A stretch of DNA of 64,000 nucleotides from Rhodopirellula sp. (GTDB taxonomy: Bacteria > Planctomycetota > Planctomycetia > Pirellulales > Thermoguttaceae): NCBI GenBank assembly GCA_012728855.1, contig JAAYEH010000156.1, forward strand, positions 1-64,000, in the 5' to 3' direction. This document shows, piece after piece, positions 27,189 to 34,721 of the stretch (within the stretch, counting starts at the first letter, position 1; each line of letters starts with the position of its first letter). Below the pieces are notes generated by a model. It ran no database searches and was not told where the DNA came from. It saw only the letters and a program-made list of their open reading frames with translations. A program made the position numbers and the translations under genes.

Positions 27189-28064
27189 CTACGCCGGCGA
27201 GCATGAACTCAAATGTCCTAGTGCCAACAGACCATAGTAGGTATATTCGCAGTCCAATTGGTCGTCTTCCCAACTGCCAAAGAATCCGCCGCGATTAGTC
27301 CAGAGCGTGTCGATGAAGTCCAGGCATGGTTCCACCATCGGTGCAAAGTCTACCTGCAATCCCGCCAAGGCGTGCAGGGCTGTGGCCGTGGAGAGCAGGT
27401 CGGGAACCGGTGCAACCTCAGTCGCAAGAAAGCCGCCTTGCTTGTGACACCGCGATAGCAACCATCGGCCCAGCCCCGGATTGGGTGTCGCCCCGAGCTG
27501 GCGAAACAACGCGGCGGCGGCGGCCGTCGGCGGCGTCATTCCCAGAGGCAACTCGTGCTGATTGGCGTAGCTGCCATCCGGTACTTCCAAGCTGGCGATG
27601 CTTTGCAGCAGGCGCCGCGTATCCTTGATTTCACAGCCCAGGTCTTGCATCGCACCGACTGCCAGGAAGCAACCATAAACCGTGCCCCGCTCGGCGCCGG
27701 TATGCGCGTTGTAACCACCGTCGGCTGTGCGATAGCCTTCCAGACCCCGGGCCATTCGTGCCCGGGGAAAATCTTGCAGTTCTTCAGGCAGCGCTGCCCA
27801 ACTGCGGGCGAGGCAGGCCAGGTGAACCAGGTCGAGGTCGTGGCCGTCGTCAAAGGACCGCAAATAACGGGCAATCCTTGGAGCCGGCACATCCGCTTGC
27901 AACGCCATCAAGCCTTCGATGCCGAAGACGGTGTAGTAAAGATCACTCTTTCCATCGCGATCCTGAAAGCCCCCGTCGTCGTTGAGTTGGCTGCGCAGAA
28001 AGTCGGCCACAAGCTCGCCCGACTCACCCAACACTTTTGGTGATCGTCTCGCGACCTGCAGCAT
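27189..28064 (-). CDS. Prenyltransferase-beta-like alpha/alpha toroid protein
   Basis: About 291 residues, built of repeats GGFQDRDGKSDLYYTVFGIE, GGYNAHTGAERGTVYGCFLA, GGFLATEVAPVPDLLSTATA and GGFFGSWEDDQLDCEYTYYG, the pattern of protein-prenyltransferase beta subunits and squalene oxidocyclase repeats. The zinc ligands of true prenyltransferases (Asp, Cys, His) do not seem conserved: the expected Cys is replaced in PDLLST and the His by Tyr in DCEYTYYG. There is no DxDD, so a cyclase reaction by acid is unlikely. The start at 28064 overlaps the polyprenyl synthase gene by 41 bases. Perhaps it binds or guides an isoprenoid. Confidence 0.75.
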   Translation of the reverse strand: MLQVARRSPKVLGESGELVADFLRSQLNDDGGFQDRDGKSDLYYTVFGIEGLMALQADVPAPRIARYLRSFDDGHDLDLVHLACLARSWAALPEELQDFPRARMARGLEGYRTADGGYNAHTGAERGTVYGCFLAVGAMQDLGCEIKDTRRLLQSIASLEVPDGSYANQHELPLGMTPPTAAAAALFRQLGATPNPGLGRWLLSRCHKQGGFLATEVAPVPDLLSTATALHALAGLQVDFAPMVEPCLDFIDTLWTNRGGFFGSWEDDQLDCEYTYYGLLALGHLSSCSPA

Positions 28065-29751
28065 TTCGAGTCTCAAACTCACTGCACCAGTCCTCGATTT
28101 CGCCTGTAAACATCTTACCAATCACCCGCCTCAGCAGCCCCTTCAAACTCGCGTTCGCCAAATCCGCGAGAGGTCGCACTGCTTCCTCTTTATAGGACTC
28201 CAGCAGTTGACGACAGCGGTCTTCCACCCCCAGTTCTTTCATCAAGCTGCGGACCTGCTCCAACTCTTCGAGCGAACACTGCCGCTGCCAGGCCTTGGCG
28301 ACCAGGTCTCGCCCGGCGTGCGTCGCCTCGCTGCGTTCATAGGCCAAGGCTAATGGAAGCGACGGCCGCATCGCGGTCAGGTCATCCGGACGGTCTGCTC
28401 CGCCCAAATCCGCTAAATCATCGCGAATTTGATAGGCGATGCCCAAAGCGTTGCTGTAGTTGGCGAGCACTTCACCGATCGATTCATGTCCGCCGGCACA
28501 CGCAGTTCCCAGCCTTAAGGCAACTTCAAAAGCCGGGGCGGTTTTCTGGCGGAAGATGTCGAGCACTTCCAACGTCGTCAACGGCTGAGGATCGCAAGCC
28601 CAGCACAGTTCGGCCCCTTGCCCCAGGCATAATGTGCGGTGCCCGGCCGCAGCGGCGCGGAGCATGGAGGCATGGCTTTCCGAGGAGACGTCGCACTCGG
28701 CAATCAGGCGATAACCTTCGCCCAGCAGGAGATCGCCGACATTCAACGCAACCGCCGGACCGTGCGCCTCATGGAGCGTCGGTTCTCCGTATCGCAAGGC
28801 ATCGCCGTCTTCGATATCGTCATGCACCAGCGACGCCTTGTGAAAGCATTCCACGGCAACGGCAATCTTACGCAACGAGCCGGGCAATTCGGCCTCGGGG
28901 TCGGATTGCAGAGCCTTCCACGCACACACGGACAAGAACGGACGCCAGCGCTTGCCCTCCTTCGCCAGCCACCCGCGGGCGATTTCTTCGGTCTTGCCCT
29001 GCGCCGGGCCGCAGATTTCATCCAATGTGGCCGGCTCGAACCAGGTTTGCACCTCGCCGCGCAGCGCATCCAGATTCAAACGGTGTGTCGCGTCGTCGCT
29101 GGTCAGGTAGATGGCTTCCCATATCCAGTCCAGATCGACGGTCACGTCCTTGCAGCCATCCTGCAACAACGGGATGGCCACACCCGGAATCGCGGCCGAT
29201 TCCATGTAGGGAAATGCTTTCGCCAGGCTCGTCAAGCAACTGACCCCGACAATCGCGTCGACTCTTCCCGCCTGCACGATGGCCGTGACCAGCGCCGAGC
29301 CTTCCGCCACCAACACCGCGTAGCCTAGCCGCTCGGCGGCTTCCTGCAGGGCTTGAATCGAACACAGTCCACACTGCCGGCACAGCAATCCAAACTCATC
29401 GAACGAGGCCGGGCACTGGCTTTCGATTCGCAAGCATTTCGGCAGGAGCAGCAGACGCCGGTCGTAAGGCACCGAGGCCATTGAATCGCGCCAGACCTCG
29501 TTGTTCAGCAGCACGGCCACGTAGTCGACGTACTTAGGGTCAATCTGCTGCGATTCCGCAAATGCTTCCGCCAGACCGCGGAGTTCGGCCATTCGCAACG
29601 GCGGGACCGGGGATTTCTCGGCAATGTATTCGCGCAAACGAGCGCGAATCCGCTCGCGCTCGCCCCGGGTTTGCGGAATTCCCTCTTGCGGCTGCCGCCC
29701 GCGCCGTACCGGCGTTGCCTTGGGAAGATTCATTACGGAAAGCCGCATCAT
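28024..29751 (-). CDS. DUF116-like domain fused to a polyprenyl diphosphate synthase
   Basis: 575 residues, twice the usual synthase length. Residues of about 80-230 resemble DUF116: LLLLPKCLR, then Cys residues in QCPASFDEFGLLCRQCGLC, which could bind an Fe-S cluster or zinc, and VGVSCLTSLAKAFP. From about 260 the isoprenyl synthase begins: KRWRPFLSV, first Asp-rich motif HDDIEDGD near residue 310, and second RDDLADLGG near 440. It should elongate allylic diphosphates with IPP; chain length cannot be read from the sequence. The fusion suggests that the DUF116 part and the prenyl product act together. Confidence 0.85.
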   Translation of the reverse strand: MMRLSVMNLPKATPVRRGRQPQEGIPQTRGERERIRARLREYIAEKSPVPPLRMAELRGLAEAFAESQQIDPKYVDYVAVLLNNEVWRDSMASVPYDRRLLLLPKCLRIESQCPASFDEFGLLCRQCGLCSIQALQEAAERLGYAVLVAEGSALVTAIVQAGRVDAIVGVSCLTSLAKAFPYMESAAIPGVAIPLLQDGCKDVTVDLDWIWEAIYLTSDDATHRLNLDALRGEVQTWFEPATLDEICGPAQGKTEEIARGWLAKEGKRWRPFLSVCAWKALQSDPEAELPGSLRKIAVAVECFHKASLVHDDIEDGDALRYGEPTLHEAHGPAVALNVGDLLLGEGYRLIAECDVSSESHASMLRAAAAGHRTLCLGQGAELCWACDPQPLTTLEVLDIFRQKTAPAFEVALRLGTACAGGHESIGEVLANYSNALGIAYQIRDDLADLGGADRPDDLTAMRPSLPLALAYERSEATHAGRDLVAKAWQRQCSLEELEQVRSLMKELGVEDRCRQLLESYKEEAVRPLADLANASLKGLLRRVIGKMFTGEIEDWCSEFETRNAAGRETITKSVG

Positions 29752-29780
29752 AACGCCTCGTCGTCCATCAGGAGTTCACC

Positions 29781-30971
29781 TCAGGTATACGCGCCAAAAC
29801 CAAAAAACCAGTGCTTCTTGGCAAAGCGGTAGGCCCACTGTTCTTCGGGAATCTCACGGCCGGGATTATGCTGGCTCCCGCGAGGCTCGAGTCGATCCAA
29901 CTCGGCCACTGCGGTTCCACGCTGCGTGGTATCGCGCGCGGAGTGCTTTTTCACCAGGTGCTTCACCAGATCCGGACGTTCCAGAAGGATGCATCCTCGC
30001 GTCGCCTCGGCTGCAGTTTCTCGGAAGTCCTTGAGAAATTCCGACTTCGCAATAGTCTCACAGACGCTCGGTGCGTCATAAATGGTGTCGGTGGCGAACT
30101 GCAGAATCGGGCAGGGCTCGATCGCGCCCGAGGGGCTGATATGGTGGCTCACCCCTGTGGCCATCGGACAGATCGCGTAGCCTTCGTCATCCCAATAGGC
30201 GTCGACGATGGCAATCGGCAGCTCGGCCCGCATCCGCACGACGAACTTTCGCACCTGAAGCACCTGTTCGGGGGTCAGAGCCAATTCCGGCGCCGGATTC
30301 GGTCCGACGACGCGATACGTGGTGAACCAGGCGTAATGCACGCCCAGATCGATCAACCGTCGCAGCCAGGCTTCGCTGACCAGATCGATGTTGGTCTGGC
30401 AGACACTTGTCGTGACGCCGACGATCAAGCGGTTCTTGACGCAGTTTGCCAATCCGGCCATCGTCTTATTCAAAACGCCGCGCTGACCGCGGCGCTGGTC
30501 GCTGACGACTTCCGTGCCTTCAATGCTGATCAGCGGGGTGACGTTGCCGATGCGGCGCAGCTCCCGGGCCACTTCATCCGTGATCATTTGGCCGTTCGTG
30601 AAGATCTGAAAGTAACAATCGGGGTGGGCTTCCAGAATCTGCAGCAGTTGCGGGTGCATGAACGGCTCGCCGCCCAGCAGTCCGAAATAGCTGTTGCCGT
30701 GCTTCTTGGCATCGCCGATGATGCGGTTCATGGTGTCCAGGTCGATCATCTCGCGTGGCGAGGACACGTCGACCCAGCATCCCTGGCAGCGAAGCTGGCA
30801 ACTGTTGATCAGAGAGATGAAAAGAAACGGCGGGAAATGCACGCCGCGGCGCAGTCGCTTCTTGTACCGCTGCACCGAACGCATGCTTTTATAGCCGAAA
30901 TGGTAAGCGAACTTCCACAGAAGCCGCTTATCGGTCTCGGTGAGCATTCTCTTGGCAAGTTGCGGAAGCAT
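29781..30971 (-). CDS. Radical SAM enzyme of the terpenoid-type cluster
   Basis: 396 residues. The radical SAM cluster motif CQLRCQGC (CxxxCxxC) is at residues 58-65, followed by GLLGGEPFMHP (GGEP) and FTNGQMITDEVA. Further Cys residues in DEGYAICPMATGV, GAIEPCPILQF and RGCILL suggest an auxiliary cluster in a SPASM-like tail. It is not the classic HpnH of hopanoid side-chain synthesis, which has a different N-terminus. Its place among isoprenoid genes suggests modification of a polyprenyl or polycyclic lipid. The gap to the synthase gene is 29 bases. Confidence 0.82.
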   Translation of the reverse strand: MLPQLAKRMLTETDKRLLWKFAYHFGYKSMRSVQRYKKRLRRGVHFPPFLFISLINSCQLRCQGCWVDVSSPREMIDLDTMNRIIGDAKKHGNSYFGLLGGEPFMHPQLLQILEAHPDCYFQIFTNGQMITDEVARELRRIGNVTPLISIEGTEVVSDQRRGQRGVLNKTMAGLANCVKNRLIVGVTTSVCQTNIDLVSEAWLRRLIDLGVHYAWFTTYRVVGPNPAPELALTPEQVLQVRKFVVRMRAELPIAIVDAYWDDEGYAICPMATGVSHHISPSGAIEPCPILQFATDTIYDAPSVCETIAKSEFLKDFRETAAEATRGCILLERPDLVKHLVKKHSARDTTQRGTAVAELDRLEPRGSQHNPGREIPEEQWAYRFAKKHWFFGFGAYT

Positions 30972-31045
30972 GGCGAACCTTCATGGCAGGCTGGGGCCGA
31001 CGCGAGTGAAGAAGTCGCAAGGTCAAAACACCTTGCGGCAAACCA

Positions 31046-32275
31046 CTACCTCTCGGCCGAACGATGTTGTTCCAACGCGGCTTGCGCACGGCGTTTGGCC
31101 TCTTCGGCCCTGACCTGAAGTTGGTCAAGAATAGGCAGGCTGGCCATGACGCCGTCCGGGATGCCCAAGGAGTTCATGTCTTGCTGCAACGTCTTCATGC
31201 ATCGTTGCCGCTCTTGCAGCGCTCGGTCGTCGTCACGCTCTTTGGAGAAACGCGACGTGGCCTTCGCGCTGCGGTCTCGCAATGCGGAGTACAGATCGCC
31301 CCCCAGCATCGAAGAGACGTCAACCTTCATCGCCTCGCGGCGGACATCCTCTTCGCGGATCTCGTCGCCGTTGATCGGCCCCGCCATATACTTTGGGAAA
31401 ATAATCGCAGCTTCGGGACAGACTCGCGCGCAAGCGGGGCAGTCGGTCTTACAGTTGGCCTGGCGTTGAACGGCAATCTGCCCGTCGGCCGTCACGCCGT
31501 ACACGTCGAACAGGCAGAAACCCAAGCACTGCATGCAATTAGCGCAGCGCGAGTAGTCGATCACCGGAAACCACGGCTTCCATCCCCCCGGCTCGGAAAC
31601 GCCGATCTCGGCGCAGGCGGCTTTCAACCGAGAGACGACTTGCTCGTTGTCGAGTCCATTGATGTCGACGAACCGTAATGCTGCTTGGTCATCGGCGTCG
31701 TCGCAGAACGCTGGTCCTTCTTCGTTGAGACGCCCCAGCACGACGATCCGAGCGTCGCCCAACTTCGCGAACTGCACACCCCCGCGCACACTGCTTACCG
31801 AGTAGCCAAGGTCCAGCAACATTTGCATGAGTTCGAAGCGTTGCCTGTCGGGGAGCACTTGGCTGCCGTCGCCTTCGTAGAGGACGACGCGTAACGAACC
31901 GGCAATGGCGGCAATCATGCATCGTTCTTCTGCGACCCCCTCGGGCGACGCCTCCAAGAGTGAATCAGCCACTTCCTGCACGCTCTCCGTGCGCATGTTC
32001 CGCACCTTGACCCCTGCTTCGGGAAGTGCCGCCTTCGCTGCCGCGAAAAGCCATTTGACCGCGCGGGGATAGCAGGCGGCAATCCGAAGACCCCCCTGTT
32101 GGGCAATACGCTCCAGAGCCGGGTCGCATTGGGCCGACATCTCGCACAGGTCCGCCACGGCATCGAATTCCACGCCCGACGCGCTCAGACGCTCAAGCAC
32201 GCCTCGCTTCACGTCCTCAGGGACGACTTTCCCGTAAGCGCAATGACAATAAACAATCGGTTGTGGCTTGGTCAT
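31046..32275 (-). CDS. Multi-cluster Fe-S protein, ferredoxin/heterodisulfide-reductase-like
   Basis: 409 residues. The start MTKPQPIVYCHCAYGK at 32275 lies 7 bases after the CobW gene. The N-terminal 110 residues (VDLCEMSAQCDP-type segment, then RIAACYPRAVKWLF) resemble the N-terminal module of HdrA-like proteins. A two-[4Fe-4S] ferredoxin module follows: CANCMQCLGFCLFDVYGV and NCKTDCPACARVCPEAAI. The C-terminus is charged and helical (RQRCMKTLQQDMNSLG). It probably passes electrons to a partner, such as the adjacent radical SAM enzyme. The exact reaction is unknown. Confidence 0.75.
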   Translation of the reverse strand: MTKPQPIVYCHCAYGKVVPEDVKRGVLERLSASGVEFDAVADLCEMSAQCDPALERIAQQGGLRIAACYPRAVKWLFAAAKAALPEAGVKVRNMRTESVQEVADSLLEASPEGVAEERCMIAAIAGSLRVVLYEGDGSQVLPDRQRFELMQMLLDLGYSVSSVRGGVQFAKLGDARIVVLGRLNEEGPAFCDDADDQAALRFVDINGLDNEQVVSRLKAACAEIGVSEPGGWKPWFPVIDYSRCANCMQCLGFCLFDVYGVTADGQIAVQRQANCKTDCPACARVCPEAAIIFPKYMAGPINGDEIREEDVRREAMKVDVSSMLGGDLYSALRDRSAKATSRFSKERDDDRALQERQRCMKTLQQDMNSLGIPDGVMASLPILDQLQVRAEEAKRRAQAALEQHRSAER

Positions 32276-32282
32276 GGCTTGT

Positions 32283-33401
32283 TTACTCAAGCGACGAGGT
32301 TGTGGTGACGCGATGGGTTGGGGTAGGCCTGCCCGGGCGAAAAGCATCGCACTGCTGGTGTGTGACGCTTAGCCTATGCGAGCGACATGCCGCCTGCAGC
32401 ACCTGCTCCACAATCGCCTGCAAGTTTCGAGGATCGCATTCGGCTCGCAGATTCAAAATCAAACGCCCGCATTGCAGGGGCTCAACGAGGCGGTACGAGA
32501 GTTCCGTAGCGGCATCGCCACCTACCAGGTTGGCGACCGCCAGGTCATTTCCCGTCTCGGGAACCAGGGTCATTTTCAGGTGCGCGATTTCGCCGGCCGC
32601 GGTTTCTGCCTGAATCTGGATTTGGCTGCCAAGGTGCTCAAGCAAGGAATTGCCGTCGAAGTCCTCGGTGGCCTCGATCTTAAACGACGCGTTCAGCCAC
32701 CCCAACAGCGCCTCACCCTGGGCGTATTCGTCGTAATCCATCTCCATCGAAGCCGCAACTCCCAGATCCGTCGCGTCAATTAGATCAATCCACTCCGAGA
32801 TCCCCTTGTTCCGACGAGCCACCGTTCGTACCACGGAAGCTCCGGGAAACTTGGCTTTCAAGGCCTGCTGCAAGTTGTCGAGGCGATCGTCGTCCAGCAC
32901 GTCACACTTGTTGATGACGATGATGTCGGCCTCCTCCAACTGCTTGTTATAGATGTAGCGAACCTTGGGCGAGAAGCTCTTGCCCGGCTCGATCCCCAGC
33001 ACACGCAGTGCCCGCAGCGGATCAATCATCACACTCAAAGGGGCAATGGAAACCTTCTCGCCATACATCTGACGCAGCGGATAACTCACGGTAGCCTTCA
33101 GGTCCGTACAGCTACCCACCGGCTCCGCAAGAAAAACGTCCGGCCGGGCCTCGGCCCGCAGTTTCTCCGAGGCTTCCACCAGCGAGTTGAACTTGCAGCA
33201 AAAACAACCGCCCGTGATTTCTTCAACGGCAAAACCATGGGCGCCGAGCATCGTCGTGTCGACGAGCCCGCTGCTCTGGTCATTGGTAATCAGTCCCACT
33301 CGCATCTTGCGCTCGTGCAGTTGCTCGGCGATCTTCAGAATAGCCGTCGTCTTGCCGGCGCCGAGAAAGCCGCCGATCATGATGTAGCGGGCATGGAACA
33401 T
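32283..33401 (-). CDS. CobW/HypB/UreG-type GTPase
   Basis: 372 residues. Walker A GFLGAGKTT is at residues 11-19, the metal-binding CxCC-type motif GGCFCCKF lies near 66, and NKCD is the guanine-specificity motif. The family consists of G3E GTPases that deliver metals or help assemble metallo-enzymes. The C-terminal part differs from COG0523 proteins of cobalamin or zinc homeostasis. Sitting between an Fe-S protein gene and a lipoyl-carrier-like gene, it may mature a metallocentre of this pathway. That is inference from context. Confidence 0.85.
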   Translation of the reverse strand: MFHARYIMIGGFLGAGKTTAILKIAEQLHERKMRVGLITNDQSSGLVDTTMLGAHGFAVEEITGGCFCCKFNSLVEASEKLRAEARPDVFLAEPVGSCTDLKATVSYPLRQMYGEKVSIAPLSVMIDPLRALRVLGIEPGKSFSPKVRYIYNKQLEEADIIVINKCDVLDDDRLDNLQQALKAKFPGASVVRTVARRNKGISEWIDLIDATDLGVAASMEMDYDEYAQGEALLGWLNASFKIEATEDFDGNSLLEHLGSQIQIQAETAAGEIAHLKMTLVPETGNDLAVANLVGGDAATELSYRLVEPLQCGRLILNLRAECDPRNLQAIVEQVLQAACRSHRLSVTHQQCDAFRPGRPTPTHRVTTTSSLE

Positions 33402-33412
33402 GCGGAGTATCC

Positions 33413-33877
33413 CTACGCTTGCCGTTGCAGTCTGAGCATTCTGTCAATCGTCCTATCGAGAAGGCTGATATAGCCGTTGACATCCAGAATCCCCTCACCG
33501 GGGTTGCCCCGTACGCCGTATAACCAGCCGCGGTGGTAGAGATCCCGCTCGACCAACGTCAGGTCATCGGCCAACTCCGGATTACCCCCGGCAAATACGC
33601 CGTTTGCGCTGCAATAGATGTCTGAGATCGCTTTGAACCCTTCGATCCAGCCTATCGGCTCGCCGGCTTCAACCGAGTCGCCCACGGCGGCGTTGAAGTC
33701 ATGTTCGACCAGGTCGCCCAGCATTCGCGTGGCGAACTTGGTCAGTCCAATATGCCACAGGCCCGATTCGACCTCGGCCAGCCAGTAATGGGCTGGCGTG
33801 AACAGCCGATCTACTGGCAGCCGTGTCTGGAAGCGGCAGCGCCGATAATACACCGTTTGTTGGGGGTCAATAGTCAC
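33413..33877 (-). CDS. Divergent GcvH-like lipoyl carrier protein
   Basis: About 154 residues, taking a GTG at 33877; a TTG at 33907 is an alternative, and neither has a clear ribosome binding site. The biotinyl/lipoyl fold is shown by HYWLAEVESGLWHIGLTKFA, GDLVEHDFNAAVGDSVEAGE and GWIEGFKAISDIYC, where the Lys in EGFKAIS sits where GcvH has ESVKAVS. It differs strongly from the genuine GcvH of this window (40202-40612). It carries a Cys pair-free, long N-terminus (YYRRCRFQTRLPVDRLFTP). First gene of the seven-gene unit. Similar GcvH-like proteins serve as LbpA carriers in sulfur metabolism, so a non-glycine role is plausible. Confidence 0.78.
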   Translation of the reverse strand: MTIDPQQTVYYRRCRFQTRLPVDRLFTPAHYWLAEVESGLWHIGLTKFATRMLGDLVEHDFNAAVGDSVEAGEPIGWIEGFKAISDIYCSANGVFAGGNPELADDLTLVERDLYHRGWLYGVRGNPGEGILDVNGYISLLDRTIDRMLRLQRQA

Positions 33878-33907
33878 AGCGGACAGGGGGAAAGGGTACG
33901 GAGACAA

Positions 33908-34295
33908 ACTCGGAGCCTAGATGGTATGGCCGACATCAGCATTTACGATAGACGGACGAATACGGGTTTGCAATCAGACGCGCTGCTTCATTCGGAGAAT
34001 AATCCCCTTGTCGAAGAAACAGGTTCAAAAAACGGGGACAGGCACCTCGCCGAACCATGTTTTTCACCGGCAGAAGCTAATTGGCTCGGAGCAAGTCCCC
34101 GTTTTTTGAACCATGCCGAAAAAACTCCCTGCGCCCACGCCGCTGCTCGTCCAACCCATCCTCCAGGCACCGTTCTCTGGCGTAGCGGAGCATCGTCCCG
34201 CCCCTGCCTGCCGTGAATGGTCGCTTTGAGAGCGTTGCTGTACACTGTGGTTTGAAAGATGGTTGCACCTGAGCACTGTAGAAGGGGGACGGAAA
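33908..34295. other. Divergent promoter region with a hairpin
   Basis: No gene is supported here. It lies between the minus-strand seven-gene unit and the plus-strand STAS gene, so it should hold both promoters. The only clear structure is the inverted repeat at 34022-34112. Confidence 0.5.
34022..34112. repeat. Perfect 18-bp inverted repeat GGTTCAAAAAACGGGGAC
   Basis: GGTTCAAAAAACGGGGAC at 34022-34039 has its exact reverse complement at 34095-34112. Half copies of the same arm occur at 1901-1917 (GGTTCAAAAAACGGGGA) and, weaker, around 46233-46250 (AACAAAACGGGGACTGTCTC). Confidence 0.9.
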
Positions 34296-34634
34296 ATGGA
34301 AATACAGTCGAGGGTAGGTGATGATTACACCACTTTTGATATCCGCGGACGTTTGGACGCCGTGTCAGCGAGCCAAGCGGAAGCCGCCCTCAATGACGCG
34401 ATCGAGGCCGGTGCGTCCCGACTGGTAGTGAATCTTGCCGGTTTGGAGTACGTCAGCAGCGCCGGATTGCGGGTGGTGCTGGCAACCGCCAAGAGACTAT
34501 CGCGACGGGACGGCAAGATGGTGCTGTGCGAACTGCAGAGCGGGGTCCGGGAGGTGTTTTCGATGAGCGGTTTGTTGTCGATTCTCTCCGTTGCCGAGAG
34601 TGAGGCGACTGCTCATTCGCTTGTAACGGCATAA
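34296..34634 (+). CDS. STAS-domain anti-sigma factor antagonist (SpoIIAA/RsbV-like)
   Basis: 112 residues from the ATG at 34296, with GGGGGAC upstream. The STAS fold is complete: FDIRGRLDAVSASQAEAAL, RLVVNLAGLEYVSSAGLRVV and KMVLCELQSGVREVFSMSGL. The Ser pair in YVSSAGLR is the site at which such antagonists are phosphorylated by RsbW-type kinases. The next gene encodes the matching phosphatase plus kinase-like domain, so the two form a partner-switching module. No sigma factor gene lies beside it. Confidence 0.9.
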   Translation: MEIQSRVGDDYTTFDIRGRLDAVSASQAEAALNDAIEAGASRLVVNLAGLEYVSSAGLRVVLATAKRLSRRDGKMVLCELQSGVREVFSMSGLLSILSVAESEATAHSLVTA

Positions 34635-34721
34635 CGTGCAAGTACTCCGATCGCTGGTTCTGCAATGGCAGCATCCGGCTCCAATTCGCCGGGGACAACA
34701 TAACCTTGGCCGAGGGGTTCT

